A stretch of DNA of 64,000 nt, taken from the NCBI GenBank assembly GCA_028289445.1, contig JANQPO010000012.1:104056-168055 (forward strand), written 5' to 3'. This DNA comes from Tepidamorphaceae bacterium (GTDB lineage: Bacteria; Pseudomonadota; Alphaproteobacteria; Rhizobiales; JAKSCL01). Positions 8,330-17,145 of the stretch are shown piece by piece. The notes under the pieces are model-generated. The model made no database searches. It saw only the letters and a list, made by a program, of their open reading frames with translations, and was not told the origin of the DNA. Positions within the stretch are counted from its first letter, which is position 1, and each line of letters starts with the position of its first letter. The position numbers were made by a program, and so were the translations under genes.

Positions 8330-9499
8330 TTAGCCGCTATCCGAAGTGGCCGGGCTTGCGGCAGCCGGCGTACCGTCACCGGACGGTTCGGCGGCAGGCA
8401 TCGCCTGCACCGGCTGCCCCGGTCTCAGGCGTTCATTGCCTCGGATCACCACGTCCATGCCTTCGTCCAGACCGGAGCGAACCTCGAAACGGTCGCCGAC
8501 GGCCTTGCCGATTTGCACCGGGCGCGGTGCGGCCTTGCCATCTTCGATGATGTAGACGATCCAGCCACCGGACGCTTGCACAAGCGCATCCTTAGGGACT
8601 GCCAGCACTGGCCGCGCATCGCCGATCGGAATGTCAACCGTGACAGATTGGCCGATGGCAAAAGGCGTCCCGTTCTCGACAAGCTCGGCTGTGAAGCGAA
8701 CCGGGCGCGTGCGGGTGGTCGCCGCTTCCTGCGGGATCAGGGCACGCACGGTCGCCGACAGCGTCGCACCATCTGCCAAGCGCGCGTCAATCGTCTGGCC
8801 GACCGAAAGCGCGCCCACGATCTCGGTAGGGACTTCCACTTCGATCTCCAGATGATTGTCGTCCAGAAGTGTCAGCACAGCGGCACCCGTGGTGATGTAC
8901 TGACCCGGCTGCGCGCGCTTGTCGACGACAACGCCGGAAAACGGCGCGCGGATTTCCGTGTGCCGCAGATTGTATTCCGCCCGCGCGAACGCTGCCTCGG
9001 CATTCAAGATGCGCGCTTCGGCTTGGACGATCTCGCTTTGCGCGCGTTCCATCTGTTCGCGCAGATCGTCGAACTGCCCTCTGGAAAAGGCCGCGGACTC
9101 CTTAAGGCGGTCCATCCGATCGAAGGATTGTCGCGCCAGCTCGAAATTAGAGGCCGCGATCTCTCGTCCAGCGCGCGCCTCGCGCAAGGAAGCGGCGGCG
9201 GCATCGCGCTCAATGCGCAACAGCATGTCGTCGAGCCGCACCAGAGGGCGGTCTTCTTCGACATGATCGCCAACCGCGATTTCGACCGATTGGACGATCC
9301 CAGGCACCCGGCTCGCCACAACGCTGTTTGTCACGGCAATCAGCTGACCGATGACCGGCATGGTTTCGGCGAACTCACGGGTCTCCACGGTCGCAACACC
9401 GACCATGGCCGGCCCACCTTGGGACGACGCCGGTTCTGAAACACCCAAGCCCACGGTCAGCGCGGCCAAAAACCCGCCGACACGGAAATACGATCTCAT
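8330..9499 (-). CDS. RND pump membrane-fusion protein (periplasmic adaptor)
   Basis: This 389-residue adaptor has a Sec-type signal (MRSYFRVGGFLAALTVGLGV...), then the lipoyl/beta-barrel pattern of RND adaptors: VASRVPGIVQSVEIAVGDHV near residue 65, a coiled-coil hairpin with many Ala/Glu/Arg at 95-170, and the return lipoyl strand IRAPFSGVVVDKRAQPGQYI. The ATG at 9499 is preceded by AGGGTGAT; an upstream TTG would add seven residues without a better site. It would bridge the RND pump to an outer-membrane channel encoded elsewhere. It is the first gene of the probable pump-YcaO-TfuA operon. Confidence 0.92.
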   Translation of the reverse strand: MRSYFRVGGFLAALTVGLGVSEPASSQGGPAMVGVATVETREFAETMPVIGQLIAVTNSVVASRVPGIVQSVEIAVGDHVEEDRPLVRLDDMLLRIERDAAAASLREARAGREIAASNFELARQSFDRMDRLKESAAFSRGQFDDLREQMERAQSEIVQAEARILNAEAAFARAEYNLRHTEIRAPFSGVVVDKRAQPGQYITTGAAVLTLLDDNHLEIEVEVPTEIVGALSVGQTIDARLADGATLSATVRALIPQEAATTRTRPVRFTAELVENGTPFAIGQSVTVDIPIGDARPVLAVPKDALVQASGGWIVYIIEDGKAAPRPVQIGKAVGDRFEVRSGLDEGMDVVIRGNERLRPGQPVQAMPAAEPSGDGTPAAASPATSDSG

Positions 9500-9512
9500 A
9501 GTAATCACCCTG

Positions 9513-9529
9513 CGGGGCAATAGGCCCCG
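9513..9529 (-). promoter_or_regulatory. Perfect 6-bp hairpin in the leader of the pump/RiPP operon
   Basis: CGGGGC (9513-9518) and GCCCCG (9524-9529) form a perfect inverted repeat with a 5-base spacer, about 13 bases upstream of the adaptor ATG and right next to its Shine-Dalgarno. It could be a repressor operator or an mRNA hairpin that limits translation initiation. No adjacent regulator gene helps to decide. Confidence 0.4.
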
Positions 9530-9592
9530 AGCTTTAGCCCTAACTTAGCGTCTTTTTTGCAGGTTAACAGCCTTGCGGGCGGATTCACTGTC

Positions 9593-10036
9593 CTAAGCTG
9601 ACATTTGCGCGGCGACCCAGGCGAGTGCGAGCGCATAGCTTTCCACGCCGAAGCCGGCGATCGATCCGTCAACGACGTCACTCAGATAGGACCGGCGGCG
9701 GAAAGGTTCGCGGGCGTGGATATTGCTCATATGCACTTCCACCTTGGGTGCGTTCACCAAGTCGAGCGCGTCGCGCAGCGCCACGGACGTGTGCGTGAGA
9801 CCGCCGGCGTTGATGATTACGGGTGTCCCCTCTGTAGTGATTTCATGCAGCCAGTCGATCAAGACGCCTTCATGGTTCGACTGGCGAATGACCGCCTCAA
9901 GCCCAACCGCCCCGGCTCGTTCCTGAAGAAGCCGGCCCATCTCGTCGTAATCCACGCCACCGTAGTGCGCGGCATCACGCTTGCCGGTCATGTTGATGTT
10001 CGGTCCGTTCAGGATATGGACGACATGGGTGGTCAT
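9593..10036 (-). CDS. aroQ: Type II 3-dehydroquinate dehydratase
   Basis: The 147-residue product matches dodecameric type II dehydroquinases, which convert 3-dehydroquinate to 3-dehydroshikimate. Key segments are HILNGPNINMTGKRD at the N-terminus, the HYGG lid tyrosine, INAGGLTHTSVALRDAL with the substrate-binding Asn, and EVHMSNIHAREPFRRRS with the catalytic His. I placed the start at the ATG at 10036 (MTTHVVHIL). It lies 93 bases upstream of the pump operon on the same strand and divergent from the aldolase gene. It may serve shikimate synthesis or quinate use; only one copy is visible, so the role is open. Confidence 0.93.
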   Translation of the reverse strand: MTTHVVHILNGPNINMTGKRDAAHYGGVDYDEMGRLLQERAGAVGLEAVIRQSNHEGVLIDWLHEITTEGTPVIINAGGLTHTSVALRDALDLVNAPKVEVHMSNIHAREPFRRRSYLSDVVDGSIAGFGVESYALALAWVAAQMSA

Positions 10037-10176
10037 GGCGCGTCTCGGCTCAGATTTTCGTCTTTGTGGCCAATCCCCGCTCTGTCCGCAAGCCATTTCC
10101 CCGCGCGCGGTCTTGCCTTGCCGTCGTGAAGGCGTAATGCTCGTTGCTCCATTTGGCCAACGCCTGGAGACCGACG

Positions 10177-10944
10177 ATGTCGCTTGCCGCCCTTTCCGAC
10201 CCAACGCGGTCGAACTTTCCCTTCTACGATGACCGGGTCGATCTCGCCTGCGCGTTCCGCTGGACGGTCAAACTGAACATGCACGAGGCCGTCGCCAATC
10301 ACTTCTCGCTGGCGGTCAACGACGACGGCACGCAGTTTTTGATGAACCCCAACCAAATGCACTTCGCTCGGATCAAGGCGAGCGATCTTCTGCTCCTGGA
10401 TGCCAACGACCCAACGACCATGGAACGCCCGGATGCGCCGGACCCCACGGCCTGGGGCCTCCACGGCGCCGTGCATCGCGCCTGTCCGCACGCCCGTTGC
10501 ATTTTACACGTTCACTCGGTTCACGCGACGGTGCTGGCGAGCTTGGCCGATTCAACACTCCCGCCAATCGATCAAAATTCCGCAATGTTCTTCAACCGCG
10601 TCGTTGTCGACGATCAGTATGGCGGTCTGGCCTTCGAAGAAGAGGGCGCGCGCTGCGCCGAACTCTTCACCGATCCGAAGGTGAAGGTCATGGTCATGGG
10701 CAATCACGGCATCATGGTTATCGGCGACACGGTGGCGGACGCATTTAACCGAATGTTCTATTTCGAGCGGGCGGCCGAAACTTATATCAAGGCGCTCTGG
10801 ACCGGCCGGCCCTTGCGCGTCTTAAGCGATGAGATCGCAGAGAAAACGGCTTCCGAGATCGAAACCTATCCGGCACAGGCCAACCGTCATTTCGAGGAAC
10901 TCAAGCTCTTGCTGGATGCCGAGCAACCGGAGTACCGGGACTAG
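10177..10944 (+). CDS. Class II aldolase/adducin-family protein
   Basis: The 255-residue protein has the class II aldolase/adducin fold: an N-terminal VANHFSLAV segment, zinc-ligand histidines in LHVHSVHATVLASL near residue 110, and NHGIMVIGDTVADAF near 180 carrying the third His. Members include L-fuculose-phosphate aldolase but also decarboxylases and oxidative-pathway enzymes, so the exact reaction is uncertain. The ATG at 10177 has GGAG about 8 bases upstream. It opens a plus-strand run of sugar-catabolic genes and is divergent from aroQ across 140 bases. Confidence 0.85.
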   Translation: MSLAALSDPTRSNFPFYDDRVDLACAFRWTVKLNMHEAVANHFSLAVNDDGTQFLMNPNQMHFARIKASDLLLLDANDPTTMERPDAPDPTAWGLHGAVHRACPHARCILHVHSVHATVLASLADSTLPPIDQNSAMFFNRVVVDDQYGGLAFEEEGARCAELFTDPKVKVMVMGNHGIMVIGDTVADAFNRMFYFERAAETYIKALWTGRPLRVLSDEIAEKTASEIETYPAQANRHFEELKLLLDAEQPEYRD

Positions 10945-10998
10945 CACCAACGCACCGCACCATTCGCGCGACCGTCGGCCCAACCTGGACCCCTGACC

Positions 10999-12123
10999 AT
11001 GGACACCATCGGCGTCGGCCTGATCGGCAGCGGCTTCATGGGCAAATGCCACGCGCTGGCCTGGTCCGCCGTTAAGCCGGTTTTCGGGAGCAATCGGACA
11101 CCGCACCTTGTCGCACTGGCGGATGTCGATTCCGACGTCGCCACAAAGCGGGCCACTGAGTTCGGATTCGAACGCGCGACCGCCGATTGGCGCGACCTCT
11201 TGGCCGACCCCGCCGTCGACGTCATCTCGATTACGGCGCCAAACCAGTTCCACGCCGAGATGGCGATCGCCGCGTTGGGCGCCGGCAAGCACGTTTGGTG
11301 CGAGAAGCCCATGGCGCCGACGCTCGACGAAGCTCTTGCCATGCGCGACGCGGCAGCGGCCTCCGATGCAGTGGCCATTCTGGGCTACAACTACATCCAA
11401 AACCCAGCCATTCGCCACATTGCCAAACTGCTTGGCGAAGGCGCGATCGGCCGCGTCAGTCACGTCCGTTTCGAGATGGACGAAGACTTCATGGCCAGCC
11501 CCGATGCACCTTTCGGCTGGAAGCACGACGCGGCATCGGGCTACGGCGCGCTCGACGATTTCGCGGTCCATCCGCTTTCGATACTGCATGTGCTCATCGG
11601 CGATGTGCGAGAGGTCATGATCGACATGGCCAAGCCCTTTGACGACCGCGCGACGGCGGACGGATCGCGGCGGGCGGTTGAAACCTATGACGTGGCATCC
11701 GCGCTCATCCGGCTCGATGACGGCATTTCCGGCACGCTCCTGGTCAGCCGCGCGGCCTGGGGGCGAAAGGGCCGGTTGGCGATCCAGATCTTTGGAACCC
11801 ACGGCGCCATTTTGTTTGATCAGGAGCGCGGCAATGAGCTTCAGCTCTACCGCTCTGAAGATCCCGTGGGCGAACAAGGCTTTCGGACGGTGCTGACCGC
11901 GCCGATCCACTCTCCTTACGACCGCTTCCTGCCGGCGCCGGGTCACGGGCTTGGCTTCAATGACTTCAAGACGATCGAGTGCCACGAGTTGCTTGAGTGC
12001 ATTGCCGACCGCAACGGCATGACCATCGATTTCGACGTCGGCCTGACCATAGAGCGGACCGTTCATGCAATGGCGCGGTCGTTCGAGACCGGTCAATGGC
12101 AAGAGGTCAATCCCGCAGATTGA
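10999..12123 (+). CDS. Gfo/Idh/MocA-family oxidoreductase
   Basis: The 374-residue NAD(P)-dependent sugar dehydrogenase starts with a Rossmann fold (VGLIGSGFMGKCHALAW), followed by the family's KHVWCEKPMAPTLDEA catalytic motif near residues 95-110 and a C-terminal alpha/beta domain. It would oxidise a cyclic sugar or inositol at a ring hydroxyl. It lies 54 bases after the aldolase gene and ahead of an Frc-type ABC importer, which suggests action on the imported sugar. A second family member occurs at 15112-16110, so the two may act in sequence or on different epimers. Confidence 0.88.
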   Translation: MDTIGVGLIGSGFMGKCHALAWSAVKPVFGSNRTPHLVALADVDSDVATKRATEFGFERATADWRDLLADPAVDVISITAPNQFHAEMAIAALGAGKHVWCEKPMAPTLDEALAMRDAAAASDAVAILGYNYIQNPAIRHIAKLLGEGAIGRVSHVRFEMDEDFMASPDAPFGWKHDAASGYGALDDFAVHPLSILHVLIGDVREVMIDMAKPFDDRATADGSRRAVETYDVASALIRLDDGISGTLLVSRAAWGRKGRLAIQIFGTHGAILFDQERGNELQLYRSEDPVGEQGFRTVLTAPIHSPYDRFLPAPGHGLGFNDFKTIECHELLECIADRNGMTIDFDVGLTIERTVHAMARSFETGQWQEVNPAD

Positions 12124-12238
12124 GGAAACCCAATCAAATGGGATTCGTCATTTGCAACCCGTATAGCCCGATAGTAGCATTTCGGATCGCGGTCGAAGCC
12201 CAGACGAACATGGGCCGGCGATCTAGGGAGTTTTGGCG

Positions 12239-12979
12239 TTGAGCCTATTGAAGTTAAGCGGGATTTCGAAAAATTTCGGCGCGATCCAGGCGCTTCAAGA
12301 CGTCAACCTGGACATTGCAGCCGGCGAGGTCGTTGGCCTGATGGGCGACAACGGTGCCGGCAAATCGACGCTCGTGAAGATCATTGCCGGCAACTTTCCG
12401 CCGTCCAGCGGCACGATCGCCGTCGACGACAAAGAGGTCCATTTCACTAAGCCCGTCGATGCGCGTAATGCCGGGATCGAGATCGTCTATCAGGATCTCG
12501 CGCTCTGCGACAATCTCACGGCCGCTGCCAATGTCTTTCTTGGGCGCGAGGCGAAACGCAGCATCGGCCCGGTCAAGATTCTCGACTACCCGACGATGTA
12601 CAAGCGCTCCGCTGAACTCTTCCAGGAATTGAAATCGGAGACGAGGCCGCGCGACCTCGTGCGCCAGATGTCCGGCGGACAACGCCAGGCCGTGGCCATC
12701 GCGCGCACCCGGCTGAGCGATCCGAAGATCGTCTTGATGGACGAGCCGACGGCGGCGATCTCCGTGCGCCAAGTCGCCGAGGTTCTCGACCTCATCCGGC
12801 GCCTGAAGGAAACCAATCACGCCGTAGTCCTTATCTCCCACCGCATGCCGGACGTGTTTTCCGTGTGCGATCGCGTTGCCGTACTCCGGCGCGGCCAAAA
12901 GGTCGCGGACAAAGTGATCGCCGAGTCATCGCCCGAGGAAGTCACCGCCTTGATCACCGGCGCATTGGAGGCCGCATGA
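12239..12979 (+). CDS. Sugar ABC transporter ATPase (FrcA-like)
   Basis: A single-domain ATPase of about 246 residues, shorter than the ~500-residue double-domain RbsA/XylG type and like FrcA. It has the Walker A GDNGAGKST near residue 37, Q-loop VYQDLALCDNL, signature MSGGQRQAVAIAR and Walker B IVLMDEPTAA. I chose the TTG at 12239 because GGGAG stands 8 bases upstream; another TTG at 12233 is only 2 bases from that site. It powers the permease that follows with an ATGA overlap. The 115-base gap upstream could hold a promoter, though none is obvious. Confidence 0.9.
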   Translation: MSLLKLSGISKNFGAIQALQDVNLDIAAGEVVGLMGDNGAGKSTLVKIIAGNFPPSSGTIAVDDKEVHFTKPVDARNAGIEIVYQDLALCDNLTAAANVFLGREAKRSIGPVKILDYPTMYKRSAELFQELKSETRPRDLVRQMSGGQRQAVAIARTRLSDPKIVLMDEPTAAISVRQVAEVLDLIRRLKETNHAVVLISHRMPDVFSVCDRVAVLRRGQKVADKVIAESSPEEVTALITGALEAA

Positions 12980-13998
12980 CAAGCGCCGAAGAAACGGGGC
13001 CTGTCACGCACGCCGATGTTCGCGACGTCGCCGAAAAGCGCGAGGTCAACTGGCTTCAGGCGATCGTCCGGACTCAGCCCTTCTGGGTGCTCGTTGCCAT
13101 TTTGGCGATTGGCATCGCCATGTCGTTTATCTCCGATGCCTTCCTGACCGAGCGGAATTTCTTCAATATTTTCAGGAACTTTGCCTTCTTCGGGATCATG
13201 GCGCTGGGAATGACGGCGGTCATCATCACCGCCGGGATCGACCTGTCTGTCGGCTCCTTGATGGGCCTGACCGGCATTGTGACCGGACTGGTCATGCAGG
13301 CCGGCTATTCGATTGGTCTGGGTTTCGGCGCCTGCATGGCGACGGCCATCATCATCGGACTGATCAATGGCTCGCTGATCGCCTATGTGAAGCTCGCGCC
13401 CTTTGTCGTGACCCTCGGCATGTTGGCGATTGCGCGATCGATCGCCATGGTGCTCTCGAACAACAAGATGATCTATCAGTTCGGCCCCGACCAGGATTTG
13501 TTCGAGTGGATTGGCGGCTCGTCCATGCTCGGCATTCCGAATCCCGTTTGGGTGCTTCTGGTCCTGACCATCGCCTTCACCTTCGCCTTCCGCTACACGA
13601 CCTGGGGGCGCTGGGTTTTCGCTGTCGGCGGCAATGCGGAAGCCGCCAAGATGTCCGGCATTCCCGTCGAGCGCGTGATCGTCTCCGTCTATGTCGTGTC
13701 GTCGATGACGGCCGGCCTGGCGGCCTTCTTGATGGTCGGCTGGTTTGGTTCCGTCACCAACGCCATCGGTCAGACCTATGAATTGAACGTGATTGCAGCC
13801 TCGGTCATCGGCGGTGCCAATCTCATGGGCGGCATCGGCTATGCCATCGGCGCACCCATCGGTGCCGCCCTCGTCGAGCTTATTCGTAATTCTCTATTGC
13901 TCGCCGGTGTCGATGCCCTTTGGCAGGGCTTCTTCGTCGGCGTGTTCATCATTCTTGCGGTGCTTCTGGAGAAATTCCGCGGGAAGAATGGGGGGTAA
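12976..13998 (+). CDS. Sugar ABC transporter permease (FrcC/RbsC-like)
   Basis: The 340-residue membrane protein belongs to the ribose/xylose/fructose permease family. A soluble N-terminal 30 residues precede about nine to ten hydrophobic helices; the conserved GIDLSVGSLMGLTG and ASVIGGANLMGG segments are present. Its ATG overlaps the ATPase stop (ATGA). It pairs with the ATPase upstream and the binding protein downstream as a complete importer. Confidence 0.92.
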   Translation: MTSAEETGPVTHADVRDVAEKREVNWLQAIVRTQPFWVLVAILAIGIAMSFISDAFLTERNFFNIFRNFAFFGIMALGMTAVIITAGIDLSVGSLMGLTGIVTGLVMQAGYSIGLGFGACMATAIIIGLINGSLIAYVKLAPFVVTLGMLAIARSIAMVLSNNKMIYQFGPDQDLFEWIGGSSMLGIPNPVWVLLVLTIAFTFAFRYTTWGRWVFAVGGNAEAAKMSGIPVERVIVSVYVVSSMTAGLAAFLMVGWFGSVTNAIGQTYELNVIAASVIGGANLMGGIGYAIGAPIGAALVELIRNSLLLAGVDALWQGFFVGVFIILAVLLEKFRGKNGG

Positions 13999-14046
13999 AC
14001 ACCCTTTGTCAAAGCGCGGCATAAGCGCGAAACGTGGAGGACTGAT

Positions 14047-15039
14047 ATGAAGAAATGGGTTCTGGCGGCATGCATGGCCGCCATTGCGGTGCCAAGCGTG
14101 GCATCGGCGCAAGACGTCATGAAATTCGCGCTCGTTCCAAAGGCGATGAACAATCCGTTCTTCGACTTGGCGCGCGATGGCTGCCAGAAGGCCGACGCCG
14201 AGCTCGACGATGTCGAGTGCGTCTATATCGGCCCAGGCGAGCACACTGAGCTTGAGCAGATCCAGATCGTTCAGGATCTCATCAGCCAGGGTGTTGATGG
14301 CATCGCCGTGTCACCATCGAACGCACCGGCCATGGGCAAGGCACTCAAGGCAGCGGTCGATGCCGGCATTCCGGTGATGACTTGGGACGCTGATCTGATC
14401 GAGGAAGACAAGGGCATCCGCGCCACCTTCGTCGGCACCAAGAACTACGACATCGGTGTCAATCTGGCGAAAATCGCCCAGGGCCTGCATGCCGACGGCG
14501 GCAAGATTTGCTTGCAGACCGGCGGCGCCGCGGCGGCCAATCACAACGAACGGTTGCTTGGCATCCGCGAAACCCTTGCCGGCACCAGCGGCGGCACGCC
14601 TCCGGGCGATCCGCTTTCGGGCCAAAACGGTTGGACGGAAATCGCTGGCTGCCCGCTGATTACCGACGATGACGGCAACAAGGCGGTGCAGGGCATGACC
14701 GACATCCTCGCCAAGGAAGGCGATCTGACGGCATTCATCTCGACCGGCGCGTTCACGCAATGGTTCGATAATGCCTATCGCCAAGCGGTCGAGCCCTATA
14801 AGGCGCGCCTCGACGACGGCTCACTGTCGATCATCGTCGCCGACACGCTGCCGATGCAGATGGACCAACTGAAGGACGGCCTGTCTAAGGGCCAGGTCGG
14901 TCAGCGGCCGTTCGAGATGGGCTACCGCTCGATGTTCGTGCTTAAGGACCTCGTTGCCGGCAAGGCCGTCGAGGATCCGATCTATACGGGCCTCGACGTC
15001 TGCACGCCCGACAACGCGGATAGCTGCCTCGTACAGTAG
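14047..15039 (+). CDS. Periplasmic sugar-binding protein of the ABC importer
   Basis: The 330-residue product has a Sec signal ending ASA-QDV and the type I periplasmic-binding fold of the RbsB/FrcB group: FALVPKAMNNPFFDLARDG, a GVDGIAVSPSNAPAMG strand-loop and VPVMTWDAD-like ligand loop (IPVMTWDAD). GGAGG lies 6 bases before the ATG. The ligand cannot be read from sequence, but neighbours point to an aldohexose, deoxysugar or inositol. A stable hairpin follows the stop, as is common after highly expressed binding-protein genes. Confidence 0.92.
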   Translation: MKKWVLAACMAAIAVPSVASAQDVMKFALVPKAMNNPFFDLARDGCQKADAELDDVECVYIGPGEHTELEQIQIVQDLISQGVDGIAVSPSNAPAMGKALKAAVDAGIPVMTWDADLIEEDKGIRATFVGTKNYDIGVNLAKIAQGLHADGGKICLQTGGAAAANHNERLLGIRETLAGTSGGTPPGDPLSGQNGWTEIAGCPLITDDDGNKAVQGMTDILAKEGDLTAFISTGAFTQWFDNAYRQAVEPYKARLDDGSLSIIVADTLPMQMDQLKDGLSKGQVGQRPFEMGYRSMFVLKDLVAGKAVEDPIYTGLDVCTPDNADSCLVQ

Positions 15040-15053
15040 CCACGAATACTTCC

Positions 15054-15079
15054 GGCCGGGGCGGTGCGCCGTCCCGGTC
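15054..15079 (+). other. 11-bp intergenic hairpin after the binding-protein gene
   Basis: Bases 15054-15064 and 15069-15079 form an 11-bp GC-rich stem with wobble pairs and a TGCG loop. No T-run follows, so it looks more like a 3' mRNA stabiliser or partial attenuator that raises binding-protein levels over downstream enzymes than a full terminator. Confidence 0.5.
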
Positions 15080-15111
15080 GACCCTTAAAGTCTTCCTGCC
15101 ACGGACCGACC

Positions 15112-16110
15112 ATGTCCCACTATCCGATTGCGTTGTTCGGCGCCGGCCGGATCGGTCGCATTCACGCGGCGAGCATCGCCGGCGATCCCCGCTCCTCGTT
15201 GAGAGCAGTGGTCGACGTCAATGCCGACTTCGCAGCATCGATGGCCAAGGATTTCGGCGCGACAGCGATGTCGCCGAACGATGCACTTGGCGATCCGAAC
15301 ATCGCCGCGATCGTGATTGCGTCCTCGACCGACACCCATGTCGATCTGATCGAGGCCGGAGCAGCCGCCGGCAAGCATGTGTTTTGTGAGAAGCCGATCG
15401 ATCTCGACATCGATCGGGTCAACGCCTGTCTCGAAGCAATCGCCGATGCATCGACGCAGCTTTTCGTTGCCTTCAACCGCCGGTTCGACACGAATTTCGG
15501 CGATTTGCGGCGTCGGGTCGCTGCCGGCGAGATCGGCGATCTGGAACTCCTTACGATCATTTCCAAGGATCCCGAATCGCCGCCCCGCGCCTATCAGGAG
15601 GTCGCCGGCGGCTTGATCCGCGACATGATGATTCATGACATCGACTTGGCCCGCTTCATCTTGAATGAGGAGCCGATCCGGGTCGTCGCTACCGGCGGCG
15701 CACTGTTCGACGATGTGGCGCGCTCTCTCGGCGACCTCGATACAGCCGTTTTGACCTTGCAAACCGCATCCGGAAAGATCGCCACCATCACCAATTCCAG
15801 GCGCGCGACGTTCGGCTATGACCAGCGCATCGAGGCGCTCGGCTCCAAGGGCATGTTGAGCGCCGGCAACGTCGTCGAAAACACCGTGCACCTTGCCAAT
15901 GGCGACGGGATTACTGGCGCGAAGGTGATGCATTTCTTCCTGGAGCGCTATGCCGCCGCCTACCGCACCGAGTGGTCGGCCTTTCTCGATCATCTCGACG
16001 ACGGATCGACACCGAGCCCGACCGGAATCGATGGGCAACGCGCGCTGATGATCGCCGATGCCGGCTATGAGAGCCTCAAGACCGGTCGCGCGGTGGACCT
16101 CATCTACTAG
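15112..16110 (+). CDS. Inositol 2-dehydrogenase-like Gfo/Idh/MocA oxidoreductase
   Basis: This 332-residue enzyme has the Rossmann motif ALFGAGRIGRIHAASIA and the KHVFCEKPIDLDIDR catalytic Lys motif near residue 95. The FNRRFDTNF and MMIHDIDLARF segments (Asp and His of the active site) are typical of IolG-like inositol 2-dehydrogenases. It may oxidise myo-inositol or a related pyranose to the 2-keto form. No iolB, C, D or E genes are nearby, so a full inositol pathway is not encoded here. The start is the ATG at 15112. The stop is followed by the AGGAG of the next gene. Confidence 0.85.
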   Translation: MSHYPIALFGAGRIGRIHAASIAGDPRSSLRAVVDVNADFAASMAKDFGATAMSPNDALGDPNIAAIVIASSTDTHVDLIEAGAAAGKHVFCEKPIDLDIDRVNACLEAIADASTQLFVAFNRRFDTNFGDLRRRVAAGEIGDLELLTIISKDPESPPRAYQEVAGGLIRDMMIHDIDLARFILNEEPIRVVATGGALFDDVARSLGDLDTAVLTLQTASGKIATITNSRRATFGYDQRIEALGSKGMLSAGNVVENTVHLANGDGITGAKVMHFFLERYAAAYRTEWSAFLDHLDDGSTPSPTGIDGQRALMIADAGYESLKTGRAVDLIY

Positions 16111-16119
16111 GAGACGGCA

Positions 16120-17136
16120 ATGGCAGGGATCGGACGCAGGACCATCGGCAAGACGGCGCTCAGCGTGTCGGAGCTTGGCCTGGGCGGGGCACCGCTTGGC
16201 GATCTCTTTGCCTGTCTTTCCGACGACGAGGCCCGCGGCACGATCGAGGCGGCTGCCGACAGCGTCGACGTCACGCTCTTCGACACCGCGCCGCTTTATG
16301 GACAGGGATTGAGCGAACATCGCTTCGGCGAGGTCTTGCGCTCCCGCCCGCGCGACAGCTTTCAGATTTCCACCAAGGTCGGCCGCTGGCTGCGTCCGCC
16401 GACCGGCGAGATCGAGCGCGGCGCCTTTGTCGGCGGCTTCGATTTCGAGGCGGTCTACGACTATTCCTATGACGGCGCCATGCGCGCCGTTGAGCAATCG
16501 ATGGCCCGCCTTGGGCTACCGAAGCTGGATATCTTGCTGATCCACGACGTCGACATCTGGACCCACGGCCCCGACAAGGTCGAAGGTTACTACAAGGACA
16601 CGATGGAGGGCGCCTATAAGGCCCTCGACAAGCTGCGCGCGGACGGCACGATCGCCGCGATCGGCGTCGGCATTAACGAAGCGGATATGAGCGCTCGATT
16701 CGCCCGCGACGGCGATTTCGACTGCTTCCTGCTCGCCGGCCGCTATTCGCTCCTGGAGCAACCGGCGCTCGATGACTTCCTGCCGATCTGCGAGGAAAAG
16801 ACGATCTCGGTTCTGGCCGGCGGCGTTTTCAACTCCGGCATCCTGGCGACCGGCGCCGTGCCCGGAGCGAAGTATAATTACGCCGACGCACCGCCGGAGA
16901 TCATGGATCGGGTCAAGAAGATCGAGGCGGTCTGCCAAGCCCATGACACGCCGATCGCCGTCGCGGCCGCGCAGTTCCCGCTCGGTCATGCCCGTATCGC
17001 CAGCGTCGTGTTAGGTGCCGTCGCGCCGACCGAAGTGGAGCGAAACATCGCAGCGTTCAATCATGCCGTCCCAGCTAGTCTATGGTCGGACTTGAAGACC
17101 GAGGGCCTTCTGCGCGCAGATGCTCCAACGCCCTAA
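16120..17136 (+). CDS. Aldo/keto reductase, D-threo-aldose (L-fucose) 1-dehydrogenase-like
   Basis: The 338-residue TIM-barrel enzyme shows GLGGAPLGDL near residue 22, the FDTAPLYGQGLSEHRFGE catalytic Asp/Tyr segment, ISTKVGR with the catalytic Lys and LLIHDVD with the His. These features fit the D-threo-aldose 1-dehydrogenase/L-galactose dehydrogenase branch, which oxidises L-fucose or similar sugars to lactones. It starts 9 bases after the IolG-like gene with AGGAG overlapping that stop. The next gene is a lactonase-type amidohydrolase, the expected following step. Confidence 0.85.
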   Translation: MAGIGRRTIGKTALSVSELGLGGAPLGDLFACLSDDEARGTIEAAADSVDVTLFDTAPLYGQGLSEHRFGEVLRSRPRDSFQISTKVGRWLRPPTGEIERGAFVGGFDFEAVYDYSYDGAMRAVEQSMARLGLPKLDILLIHDVDIWTHGPDKVEGYYKDTMEGAYKALDKLRADGTIAAIGVGINEADMSARFARDGDFDCFLLAGRYSLLEQPALDDFLPICEEKTISVLAGGVFNSGILATGAVPGAKYNYADAPPEIMDRVKKIEAVCQAHDTPIAVAAAQFPLGHARIASVVLGAVAPTEVERNIAAFNHAVPASLWSDLKTEGLLRADAPTP

Positions 17137-17145
17137 CCCAACACC

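Noticed and set aside
15085..16497. 470-residue minus-strand open frame opposite the IolG-like and aldo/keto reductase genes
   Set aside because: Composition is shadow-like and both plus-strand genes carry intact catalytic motifs.
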